NCBI RefSeq assembly: GCF_024158035.1
Contig: NZ_JAMZEK010000001.1
Coordinates: 248,001 to 312,000 of the forward strand
Length of the DNA stretch: 64,000 bases
Source: Dyella lutea
GTDB lineage: Bacteria > Pseudomonadota > Gammaproteobacteria > Xanthomonadales > Rhodanobacteraceae
Direction of reading: 5' to 3'
A program made the translations under genes and the position numbers. Positions 8,989-16,302 of the stretch are shown here, piece after piece. Positions within the stretch are counted from its first letter, which is position 1; each line of letters starts with the position of its first letter. The notes under the pieces were generated by a model, which had not been told where the DNA came from, searched no databases, and saw only the letters and a program-made list of their open reading frames with translations.

Positions 8989-9002
8989 TTGACCCGTGTC
9001 AG
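8989..9002 (+). promoter_or_regulatory. FNR/Dnr-type box upstream of fabA
   Basis: TTGAC-CCGT-GTCAG lies in the 130-bp gap before fabA, centred 62 bp before its ATG. The five-base arms are complementary except at the outermost position. Confidence 0.7.
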
Positions 9003-9057
9003 GGCGACCGCATCCGGCGCCGTCCACACTCGCCGGATACCCGCACGAGACGAGCCC

Positions 9058-9573
9058 ATGACCCGCCCCTCCGAGTTCAACCGCGACCAGCTGCTGGCCT
9101 GCGCCCGCGGCGAGCTGTTCGGCCCCGGCAACGCACGCCTGCCCGCCCCGCCGATGCTGATGTTCGACCGCATCACCCACGTCGACGACCACGGCGGCGC
9201 CTACGGCAAGGGCGTGCTGCGCGCCGAACTGGACATCCATCCGGAGCTCTGGTTCTTCGGCTGCCATTTCGCCGGCGATCCGGTGATGCCGGGCTGCCTG
9301 GGGCTGGACGCGATGTGGCAGCTGTCGGGGTTCTTCCTGCCCTGGCTGGGCGAGCCGGGACGCGGCCGCGCGCTCGGCGTGGGGCAGGTGAAGTTCAGCG
9401 GCCAGGTGCTGCCAGACGCCCGGCTGGTGCGCTACGAGATCGACATCCGCCGGGTGATGCGCGGCAGGCTCGCGCTGGTGGTGGCCGACGGCAAGACCTT
9501 CGTCGACGACCGGCTGATCTACGTCGCCAGCGACATGCGGGTGGGCCTGTTCCAGTCCACGGAGGGCTTCTGA
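9058..9573 (+). CDS. fabA: 3-hydroxydecanoyl-ACP dehydratase/isomerase
   Basis: A 171-residue protein (E. coli FabA has 172). The catalytic His70 in [20 protein letters not shown] and Asp84 fall at exactly the E. coli positions. FabA dehydrates 3-hydroxydecanoyl-ACP and isomerises it to cis-3-decenoyl-ACP, the oxygen-independent entry to unsaturated fatty acids. It overlaps fabB by TGATG. The FNR/Dnr box upstream suggests induction when oxygen-dependent desaturation is not possible. Its place between denitrification genes, rather than in a fatty acid locus, is unusual. Confidence 0.95.
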   Translation: MTRPSEFNRDQLLACARGELFGPGNARLPAPPMLMFDRITHVDDHGGAYGKGVLRAELDIHPELWFFGCHFAGDPVMPGCLGLDAMWQLSGFFLPWLGEPGRGRALGVGQVKFSGQVLPDARLVRYEIDIRRVMRGRLALVVADGKTFVDDRLIYVASDMRVGLFQSTEGF

Positions 9574-10781
9574 TGCGCCGTGTCGTCGTCACCGGATTCG
9601 GCATCACCTCGTGCCTGGGCAGCGTCGCCGATACCGTGTCGCGCGCCCTGCAGGAGCTGACCAGCGGCATCCGCGCGATGCCCGAGTACGTCGCCCGCGG
9701 CCTGCGCAGCCAGGTGGCCGGCGTGCCGCAGATCGAGCTGGAGACGGCGATCGACCGCAAGCTGCTGCGCTTCATGGGCGGCGCGGCCGCGTACGCCTAC
9801 GTGGCGATGCGCACGGCGATCGGCGATGCCGGACTGTCCGAGGAACAGGTGCGCCACCCGCGCACCGGCGTGGTCGCCGGCTCCGGCGGCGGCTCGGCGC
9901 ACTGGCAGATCGAGACCGCCGACCTGCTGCGCGGCAAGGGCGTGCGCCGGGTCGGTCCGTACATGGTGCCGCGCACGATGTGCTCCACCGTATCCGCCTC
10001 GCTGGCGACCGCGTTCGGCATCCTCGGCCTGAGCTATTCGATCGCCGCCGCCTGCGCCACCTCGGCGCACTGCATCGGCGCGGCGGCGGACCTGATCCGG
10101 CACGGCGCGCAGGACGTGGTGTTCGCCGGCGGCGGCGAGGAGGAGCACTGGGGCATGACCGCGCAGTTCGACGCGATGGGCGCGCTCGCCAGCCGCCGCA
10201 ACGACACCCCCGCCAGCGCCTCGCGTCCGTACGACGCCGGCCGCGACGGCTTCGTCATCGCCAGCGGCGGCGGCATGCTGGTGCTGGAGGACTACGAACA
10301 CGCCCGGGCGCGCGGGGCGCGCATCCATGCCGAACTGGTCGGCTACGGCGTCACCTCCGACGGCGCCGACATGGTCGCGCCGAGCGGCGAAGGCGCCGTG
10401 CGCTGCATGAAGATGGCGCTGGCCGGAGTCGCCGGTCCGGTCGACTACCTCAACACCCACGGCACCGCCACGCCGCTGGGCGACCTGACCGAACTGCACG
10501 CCGTGCGCGAGGTGTTCGGTGCACACGTGCCGCCGCTGTCCTCGACCAAGGCGCTGACCGGGCACTCGCTCGGCGCCGCCAGCGTGCACGAGGCGATCTA
10601 CAGCCTGCTGATGATGCGCGACGGGTTCATGGCCGGCTCGGCTCATATCGATGCACTCGACCCGCAGGCCGGGGGATTCCCCATCCTTCGCGAGAGCCAG
10701 CCGGCGCGGCTGTCCACGGTGATATCCAACAGCTTCGGTTTTGGCGGCACCAACGCCAGCCTGGTGTTCGCCCGGGTGTAG
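9573..10781 (+). CDS. fabB: 3-oxoacyl-ACP synthase I
   Basis: A 402-residue beta-ketoacyl synthase of the FabB type (E. coli 406). The catalytic triad is Cys161 in [10 protein letters not shown], His296 in [11 protein letters not shown] and His331 in [10 protein letters not shown]. FabB elongates cis-3-decenoyl-ACP made by FabA and is required for unsaturated fatty acids. Start and fabA stop overlap, so the pair forms one transcription unit. It ends with the Gly-rich [13 protein letters not shown] motif typical of the thiolase fold. It is convergent with the sirB2-like gene. Confidence 0.95.
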   Translation: MRRVVVTGFGITSCLGSVADTVSRALQELTSGIRAMPEYVARGLRSQVAGVPQIELETAIDRKLLRFMGGAAAYAYVAMRTAIGDAGLSEEQVRHPRTGVVAGSGGGSAHWQIETADLLRGKGVRRVGPYMVPRTMCSTVSASLATAFGILGLSYSIAAACATSAHCIGAAADLIRHGAQDVVFAGGGEEEHWGMTAQFDAMGALASRRNDTPASASRPYDAGRDGFVIASGGGMLVLEDYEHARARGARIHAELVGYGVTSDGADMVAPSGEGAVRCMKMALAGVAGPVDYLNTHGTATPLGDLTELHAVREVFGAHVPPLSSTKALTGHSLGAASVHEAIYSLLMMRDGFMAGSAHIDALDPQAGGFPILRESQPARLSTVISNSFGFGGTNASLVFARV

Positions 10782-10804
10782 CCCGCCGGGTGCACCTGCC
10801 GCAC

Positions 10805-10823
10805 GACCCGGGACATCCGGGTC
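10805..10823. terminator. Possible hairpin between convergent fabB and sirB2-like genes
   Basis: GACCCGG-gacat-CCGGGTC is a 7-bp GC-rich stem with a 5-base loop, 23 bases after the fabB stop. No T-run follows on either strand, so factor-independent termination is uncertain. Confidence 0.35.
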
Positions 10824-10827
10824 GCGA

Positions 10828-11232
10828 TCAGCCCATCCAGGCGTGCAGCCAACCCAGCGGGTGATGCTCCCAGGCAATGCCGACGATGCCGACATACAGC
10901 AGCAGCGCCGCGACGAAGAAGCCGCGCTGCAGGGCCCGGCCACGCGCGCGCTTCAGCGCCAGGCTGCCGCAGATCACGTAGAGCACCACGCCCACCAGCT
11001 TCACCGTCAACCAGCCGTTGGCGAAATAGGCGCCGGGCAGGATGGTGAGCAGCATCAGGGCGGCGGTGAGCAGCACGGTGTCGACCGAGTAGCTCAGGTA
11101 GCGCAGCGGCGCCCAGTGCGCGACGGTGCTTCGACCGGCCTGGACCAGCGTGCCACGCAGCGCGAACAGCAGCCCGCTGAGGATCACGCAGGCGATGTGC
11201 ACGGCCTTGATCTGGGGATAGAACTCGAACAT
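10828..11232 (-). CDS. SirB2 family membrane protein
   Basis: A 134-residue protein with four predicted membrane helices, beginning MFEFYPQIKAVHIACVILSG. The YPxIKxxHxxxV start and a second His-containing hydrophobic segment are typical of the SirB2 (invasion gene expression up-regulator) family, whose molecular role is unknown. It lies 53 bp downstream of norB on the same strand, separated by a strong hairpin. It may be a read-through partner of norB. Confidence 0.8.
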   Translation of the reverse strand: MFEFYPQIKAVHIACVILSGLLFALRGTLVQAGRSTVAHWAPLRYLSYSVDTVLLTAALMLLTILPGAYFANGWLTVKLVGVVLYVICGSLALKRARGRALQRGFFVAALLLYVGIVGIAWEHHPLGWLHAWMG

Positions 11233-11252
11233 GGGGAACCGGATCCGTGAAG

Positions 11253-11280
11253 GCGGGGCGCGCCAGACGGCGCGCCCCGC
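11253..11280 (-). terminator. Strong hairpin downstream of norB
   Basis: A 12-bp perfect stem (GCGGGGCGCGCC pairing with GGCGCGCCCCGC) with a 4-base AGAC loop lies 5 bases past the norB stop. There is no clear T-run, so it may act as a terminator, attenuator or mRNA 3'-end stabiliser. Confidence 0.5.
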
Positions 11281-11285
11281 GGGGG

Positions 11286-13568
11286 TCAGGCACGCTCGCG
11301 TGCCGCCTGCGGCAACACCGCACCCTTCGGGCTGCGCCGGGGCGCCAGCCACAGCGAGGCGACGAACACCGAGGTGAGCAGGGCGCCGACCGCGAACAGG
11401 CTGTCGCCGGGCACGCGCATCCACACCAGCAGGTGTACCAGCGGCTGGTTCATGAAGTGCTCGGAGCGGGCGAACCAGTAGCCATGGTCCAGCGCCGCGC
11501 TGAGCTGCAGCACGCCCAGCGGCAGCAGGGTCAGCAGCGCCATCAGCGACAGGCCGATGTTGAGCGTCCAGAACGCGCCCTTCAGCCAGCCTTCGCTCCA
11601 CTCGGCCGCCGGCTTGATGCCGCGCAGGCAGAACAGCATCAGGCCCATGCCGAGCATGCCGTACACGCCCATCAGCGCGGTGTGGCCGTGCAGCGGGGTG
11701 AGGTTGAGGCCCTGCATGTAGTACAGCGCGATCGGCGTGTTGACCAGGAAACCGAACAGGCCCGCACCGACCAGATTCCAGAAGCTCACCGCCACGAAGA
11801 ACATGATCGGCCAGCGGTAGCGTGCCATCCACGGGGCGGCGTGCTGCTTGCGCCAGTTGTCGTAGGCCTCCAGCCCGATCAGCGCCAGCGGCACTACTTC
11901 CAGCGCCGAGAAGCTGGCGCCCAGCGCGATCACCGCCGTGGTGGTGCCGGTGAAGTACAGGTGATGCAAGGTGCCCAGCACGCCGCCGGCCATGAACACG
12001 ATGGTGGCGAACAGCACGCTGGTGGAGGCGCTGGCCGCACGCAGCAGGCCGAGCTTGACGAACAGGTAGGCGATCACCGCGGTGGCGAACACTTCGAAGA
12101 AGCCTTCCACCCACAGGTGCACCACCCACCAGCGCCAGTACTCGACCATCGCGATGTGGGTGTGCTCGCCCCACATCAGGCCGGCACCGTAGAGCAGGCC
12201 GATCGCGATGGTGGACAGGAACAACAGCCCCACGATGTGCGAGGTCTCGTCGTGACGCTTGATCGCCGGCATCAGCGCGCGGCCGACCAGGAACAGCCAC
12301 AGCATCAGCCCGATGAACAGGAAGATCTGCCAGAAGCGGCCCAGGTCGGTGTACTCCCAACCCTGGTGGCCGAACCAGAAGTTGTACTTCAGGCCCAGCT
12401 TGTCCATCACCGCGAACCACTGGCCGGCGAACGAGCCGACCACGATCAGCAGCAGGCACACCCACAGGAAGTTCACGCCCAGGCGCTGGAACTTCGGTTC
12501 CTTGCCGCCGATCAGCGGCGCCATGTACAGGCCGGTGGCCAGCCACGCGGTGGCGATCCACAGCACCGCCAGCTCGGTGTGCCAGGTGCGGGTGAGGCTG
12601 TACGGCAGCACGTTGGCCAGCGCAAAGCCGTAGGCCTGCTGGCCCTCCACCTGGAAGTGCGCGGTGGTGGCGCCGAGCAGGATCTGCACCAGGAACAGGC
12701 CCATCACCGTCCAGAAGTACTTCGCCGTCGCCTTCATCGAGGGCGTCGGCTTGAACTCGGCCAGCGGGTCGCGTGCCGGCACTGCAGCCGGTGCCTCCTT
12801 GTGGCTCTGCACGGCGTGATACCAGCCGAGCAGGCCGATGCCGAGGATCAGGAACAGCACGCTGAAGACCGACCAGATGAACGCGGTGCCGCTGGGCCGG
12901 TTGCCCACCAGCGGGTCGTACGGCCAGTTCTGCGTGTAGCTGACGCTGTGCCCGGGACGCTCGGCGGCGGCGGCCCAGCTGGTCCACCAGAAGAACGCGG
13001 TGACCGCGCGGCGGTGTTCCATCTCCGCGATGGTGTTCTCGCGCATGGCGTAGGTGACGCGCAGCGCGTGGGTGGCCGGGTCGTTGCTGAACAGACTCTC
13101 GTAGTGGCGTGCCACCACCTCCATCGCCTGCGCCCGCAGCGGCGAGACGGTGATGCTGCCGGTGGCCGCGTTCCAGGTGTTGTGCCGCTCCTCGGCCTGC
13201 ACGCGGGCCTTCAGCGCGGCCTGCCGCTCGACATCGAGCGCGGCGAACGAGGGCGCGCCCTCGTCGCGGGCCAGCAGCTCGAGCATGGCGTCGGCCTCGC
13301 GATGCAGCCAGTCGGCGCTCCAGTCCGGCGCCACCAGCGCGCCGTGGCCCCAGATCGAGCCGAGCTGCTGGCCGCCGATGCTCTGCCAGACCTCCCGGCC
13401 CAGTTCGATGTCGGCGCGGGTGTACAGCGTGGCGCCTTGGGTGGTGACCACCGCGTCGGGCAGCGGCGGTGCCTGCTGGTGCACCTCCTTGCCCACCCAC
13501 AGCAGCACCGAGAAGGAGGCCAGCAGCAATACCGCCAGCCCCAGCCAGAGTTTTCGGGTCGTCGTCAT
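11286..13568 (-). CDS. norB: Quinol-dependent nitric oxide reductase (single subunit qNor)
   Basis: A 760-residue protein that reduces two NO to N2O in the inner membrane with quinol as donor. The N-terminal 250 residues form the extra TM helix plus periplasmic domain of qNor (WVGKEVHQQAPPLP through GREVWQSIGGQQLGSIWGHG). Twelve helices homologous to haem-copper oxidase subunit I follow. His ligands are visible in RTWHTELAVLWIA, in HLWVEGFFEVFATA (including a Glu expected near the FeB site), in LHHLYFTGT and in PLHGHTALMGVYGMLG. The start at 13568 (MTTTRKLWLG) is preferred to one nine codons upstream because GGAG lies just before it. An FNR/Dnr box is centred 61 bp upstream. Confidence 0.95.
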   Translation of the reverse strand: MTTTRKLWLGLAVLLLASFSVLLWVGKEVHQQAPPLPDAVVTTQGATLYTRADIELGREVWQSIGGQQLGSIWGHGALVAPDWSADWLHREADAMLELLARDEGAPSFAALDVERQAALKARVQAEERHNTWNAATGSITVSPLRAQAMEVVARHYESLFSNDPATHALRVTYAMRENTIAEMEHRRAVTAFFWWTSWAAAAERPGHSVSYTQNWPYDPLVGNRPSGTAFIWSVFSVLFLILGIGLLGWYHAVQSHKEAPAAVPARDPLAEFKPTPSMKATAKYFWTVMGLFLVQILLGATTAHFQVEGQQAYGFALANVLPYSLTRTWHTELAVLWIATAWLATGLYMAPLIGGKEPKFQRLGVNFLWVCLLLIVVGSFAGQWFAVMDKLGLKYNFWFGHQGWEYTDLGRFWQIFLFIGLMLWLFLVGRALMPAIKRHDETSHIVGLLFLSTIAIGLLYGAGLMWGEHTHIAMVEYWRWWVVHLWVEGFFEVFATAVIAYLFVKLGLLRAASASTSVLFATIVFMAGGVLGTLHHLYFTGTTTAVIALGASFSALEVVPLALIGLEAYDNWRKQHAAPWMARYRWPIMFFVAVSFWNLVGAGLFGFLVNTPIALYYMQGLNLTPLHGHTALMGVYGMLGMGLMLFCLRGIKPAAEWSEGWLKGAFWTLNIGLSLMALLTLLPLGVLQLSAALDHGYWFARSEHFMNQPLVHLLVWMRVPGDSLFAVGALLTSVFVASLWLAPRRSPKGAVLPQAARERA

Positions 13569-13622
13569 GGCACGTCTCCGTAAGGACGTGCGCATCGTCG
13601 GCGGCGCGGGGGGCGGCTGCCC

Positions 13623-13636
13623 CTGACCTATATCAG
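13623..13636 (-). promoter_or_regulatory. FNR/Dnr-type box upstream of norB
   Basis: CTGAC-CTAT-ATCAG (plus-strand reading) lies in the gap between the TyrA-like gene and norB, centred 61 bp before the norB start codon. Confidence 0.75.
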
Positions 13637-13697
13637 GCGTGACGGCCCCGGCCTGCGCGGATTGTCGCAGCGGTCGGCCGCGTCACGCCGGCCCGGG

Positions 13698-14462
13698 TCA
13701 GTGGCGCTCGCTGATCGCCAGCCCGGTGTCGTCGCCGTCGGCGACCAGCCGGCGATGGATGCCCTGCAGGGTGGCGAGCAGTTCCGCCCGGGCTTCTTCG
13801 GCGAACGGGTTCTCCTGCTGGATCGCCGCGAACAGGTGGCCGGCATCGCCGCGCACCGCGGCAAGCATTGCCTTCAGGCCGAGGAACGACGGCGGCGCCA
13901 CCGCCAGTTCGTCGTCCACACCCATGTCGACCAGGCCCTTGGCGATGAAGAACGCCAGCGCGTGAGTGTGCGCCATGGCTCGGTCGTGCGCGGCCGGCTC
14001 CTGCGCAATCACCTCGCAGCCGAGCGAGGCGAACAGCGCGCTGGCGCGTTCGGCCGCCTCCGGATGGCGGGCGCTGGCGCAGACCACCACGCGCAGCGGG
14101 CGCTCGCCGCGGGCCAGGCTCAGGGGACCGAACAGCGGATGCGTGCCGACGTGCGGGATCGCATCGCCGAGCAGCTCGTCCATCAGCGCGCAGGGGTGCA
14201 GCTTCACGCTGCCCACGTCGATCACCGTCTGTCCCTGGCGCAGCCGCGGACGCAGGGCGCGCAGCGCCCCGTCCATCTGCGGCACCGGCATCGCCAGCAC
14301 CACCCACTGCGCATCGTCCACGGCCGCCTCGAGCGAGTCGGCGGCGTAGTCGGCCGGCACGTGGCCGCGCGGGTCCCAGGCGCGCACGGCATGGCCGGCC
14401 TCGCGCAGCAGGCCGGCGAGCGCCTGGCCGAAACGGCCGTGACCGAGGATGGCGAACGACAT
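13698..14462 (-). CDS. Prephenate dehydrogenase-like NAD(P) enzyme (TyrA family)
   Basis: A 254-residue protein with an N-terminal Rossmann motif GHGRFGQALAGLL (residues 6-18) and VIDVGSVK, then HPLFGPLSLARGERPLRVV. These match the TyrA/prephenate and arogenate dehydrogenase family, whose GxHPMFGP-type motif contacts substrate. A helical C-terminal domain contains HDRAMAHTHALAFF. It would convert prephenate or arogenate on the way to tyrosine. Proteins of this length without chorismate mutase or ACT domains occur in several proteobacteria. It starts 57 bp after the PLP-enzyme gene stops and may be the last gene of the cco-linked run. Confidence 0.75.
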   Translation of the reverse strand: MSFAILGHGRFGQALAGLLREAGHAVRAWDPRGHVPADYAADSLEAAVDDAQWVVLAMPVPQMDGALRALRPRLRQGQTVIDVGSVKLHPCALMDELLGDAIPHVGTHPLFGPLSLARGERPLRVVVCASARHPEAAERASALFASLGCEVIAQEPAAHDRAMAHTHALAFFIAKGLVDMGVDDELAVAPPSFLGLKAMLAAVRGDAGHLFAAIQQENPFAEEARAELLATLQGIHRRLVADGDDTGLAISERH

Positions 14463-14518
14463 CGGAGGACTCCGCGGCAAACCGTCAGGCACGGCGGAAG
14501 GCCGTGCGGACGTCCATG

Positions 14519-15622
14519 CTACGGCATCGGTTGGTCGAAGCCGCGGCCGTCACGCAGCACCGCGCGCAGGCGCGCCTCCCACGGCGCGGTATCGATGCCG
14601 CGCGCGGCGAGCCAGCCGCGATCGAACAATGTCTCGGCGTAACGCTCGCCGCGGTCGCACAGCAGGCTGACGATGCTGCCGCGCTCGCCGCACGCCTGCA
14701 TCGCCGCGGCCAGCCGCAGGCAGGCGACGAACTGGGTGCCCGACGAGCCGCCATAGCGGCGACCGAGCAACTCCTCCAGCAGCCAGGCGGCGGCGATCGA
14801 GGCGGCGTCGGGCACCTCCAGTACCTGGTCGACCACCTCGAACACGAAACCCGGCTCCACCCGCGACCGGCCGATGCCCTCGATCAGGGTCGGCTGGCTC
14901 GCCACGGCGGCGCGATCGTGGCGGCGCCAGCCCTCGACGAACGCGCTGCCGCCCGGCTCGGCCACGCACAGCCGGGTCGACAGGCGGCGGTAGCGCAGGT
15001 AGCGGCCGATCGTCGCCGAGGTGCCGCCGGTGCCCGCGCTGCAGACGATCCACGCCGGCTCGGGCGAGGCTTCGCGCGCCATCTGGCCGAGGATCGACTC
15101 GGCAATGTTGTTGTTGCCGCGCCAGTCGGTGGCGCGCTCGGCCAAGCCGAACTGGTCGAGGAAACAGGCGCCACGCGCGGCGTGGGCGGCGGCCACGGCC
15201 GGCACCTCGGCCGGGTTCTCGACCAGGTCGCACTGGCCGCCCAGCGCCTGCACGTCGCGGATCTTGCCCGGCGCGGTGCACGCCGGCATCACCGCGATGA
15301 ACGGCAGCCCGAGCAGGCGCGCGAACCACGCCTCGGAAATCGCCGTGCTGCCGGACGACGCGTCCACCACGGTCTGCCCCGCGTGCAGGCGGCCGTTGCA
15401 CAGCGCGTAGAGGAACAGCGAGCGCGCGAGCCGGTGCTTGAGGCTGCCGCTCGGATGCGCGGACTCGTCCTTCAGGTAGAGGTCGATGCCGGGGAAGGCC
15501 GGCAGGTCGAGCTTGAGCAGGTGGGTGTCGGCCGAGCGCGCCGCCTCCTGCGCCAGGCGCTCCAGCGCGCCGTGCACCCAGACGCGTCCGGTCGGCAGCG
15601 GGGGCAGGTCGTTGGAGAACAT
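14519..15622 (-). CDS. PLP-dependent cysteine synthase/desulfhydrase-fold protein
   Basis: A 367-residue fold-type II PLP enzyme. The Schiff-base Lys is in HPSGSLKHRLARSL, the phosphate-binding Gly loop in CSAGTGGTSATIGRYLRY, and the substrate loop in DASSGSTAISEAWFARL. This subgroup is longer than CysK/CysM (about 310 residues) and includes proteins annotated as cysteine desulfhydrases (Cds1-like). The substrate cannot be fixed from sequence. The start codon lies one base from the stop of the truncated haemoglobin gene, so the two are tightly linked. An H2S- or cysteine-related role beside an NO/O2-binding globin is an inference. Confidence 0.78.
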   Translation of the reverse strand: MFSNDLPPLPTGRVWVHGALERLAQEAARSADTHLLKLDLPAFPGIDLYLKDESAHPSGSLKHRLARSLFLYALCNGRLHAGQTVVDASSGSTAISEAWFARLLGLPFIAVMPACTAPGKIRDVQALGGQCDLVENPAEVPAVAAAHAARGACFLDQFGLAERATDWRGNNNIAESILGQMAREASPEPAWIVCSAGTGGTSATIGRYLRYRRLSTRLCVAEPGGSAFVEGWRRHDRAAVASQPTLIEGIGRSRVEPGFVFEVVDQVLEVPDAASIAAAWLLEELLGRRYGGSSGTQFVACLRLAAAMQACGERGSIVSLLCDRGERYAETLFDRGWLAARGIDTAPWEARLRAVLRDGRGFDQPMP

Positions 15623-15623
15623 C

Positions 15624-16049
15624 TCAGGACTCCCGCGCCTGCGCCGGCAGATGCATCACCGGCACGCCCAGGCGCCGCGAATGCGGACGCAGGCCGAGGC
15701 CAAGCTTGAGGGTGTGCGCGATGCGTTCGGCGTGATCGATCATCCGCGCCGCGCCAGCGGCGTCCAGCACCTCGGCGCAGGTCTCGCGCCACAGCTCCAG
15801 CCAACGGTCGAAATGGCCGGCGCGCACCGGATGGCGCAGGTGCGCGGCCATCGGGTTGCCGCGGTAGCTGCGCGTGCCGCGCTCCACCGAGCTCCAGAAG
15901 CGGCTCAGCAGCGCCTTGTGCTCGGGCCAGTCGTGCACGGCGGGGTTGAACACCGCACCGAGTTCGGGATCGCGCCGCACGCGCTCGTAGAAGCGGTCGA
16001 CGAGGGTGGCGATGGCCTCTTCGGAAGGGGCGTCGGGGGAAACGGTCAT
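15624..16049 (-). CDS. Group III truncated haemoglobin
   Basis: A 141-residue protein with the trHb3 pattern: FYERVRRDPELGAVFNP at the N-terminus with Tyr21 as the likely B10 residue, HKALLSRFWSSV, SYRGNPMAAH, and a proximal His79 in AGHFDRWLELW. Group III globins bind haem and O2/NO. In Campylobacter the homologue Ctb is tied to NO stress and microaerobic growth. Here it sits between ccoS and the PLP enzyme, 4 bp after ccoS, suggesting co-expression with the cbb3 oxidase. The start ATG at 16049 gives the family's usual length. Confidence 0.88.
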   Translation of the reverse strand: MTVSPDAPSEEAIATLVDRFYERVRRDPELGAVFNPAVHDWPEHKALLSRFWSSVERGTRSYRGNPMAAHLRHPVRAGHFDRWLELWRETCAEVLDAAGAARMIDHAERIAHTLKLGLGLRPHSRRLGVPVMHLPAQARES

Positions 16050-16053
16050 GCGT

Positions 16054-16302
16054 CTACTCGGGTGCCGGCGGCGGCACGTCGGAGGAACCGGCGCCGCCAT
16101 CGGGCGGCGGCGCAGCGTCGGGGGAGGAGGATGGCGCGGCATGGCCCGCCACGCCCTGACCTGGATCATCTTCCAGCAGCGGCAGGATGCCGGGGTTGTC
16201 CAGGTCGTCGAACTGCTGGTGGCTCACCGCCCAGAAGAACAGCGCCACGGCGATCGCCACCACCAGCAGCGTCACCGGGATCAGCACCAGGAGGATGTTC
16301 AT
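16054..16302 (-). CDS. ccoS: CcoS-type cbb3 oxidase maturation protein with a long acidic/proline tail
   Basis: An 82-residue protein. The first 40 residues (MNILLVLIPVTLLVVAIAVA, then FFWAVSHQQFDDLDNPG) are the single TM and FDDLD motif of CcoS, which is needed for insertion of haem and CuB into subunit I of cbb3 oxidase. The remaining 40 residues are a low-complexity Ser/Pro/Ala/Gly tail absent from typical CcoS (about 45-70 residues). It overlaps the preceding ccoI by four bases. An FNR-like palindrome lies inside the gene at 16156-16169. Confidence 0.85.
   Translation of the reverse strand: MNILLVLIPVTLLVVAIAVALFFWAVSHQQFDDLDNPGILPLLEDDPGQGVAGHAAPSSSPDAAPPPDGGAGSSDVPPPAPE
16156..16169 (-). 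promoter_or_regulatory. FNR-like box inside ccoS, upstream of the truncated haemoglobin gene
   Basis: CTGAC-CTGG-ATCAT (plus-strand reading) deviates from the palindrome by one outer base. It is centred about 113 bp before the globin start, farther than the 60-65 bp seen elsewhere. It could give the globin-PLP-TyrA genes a private promoter or be chance. Confidence 0.35.

Noticed and set aside
11247-13583. A 778-codon plus-strand frame opposite norB
   Set aside because: Antisense shadow with repetitive Gln/Arg/His composition; norB on the other strand has all family motifs.
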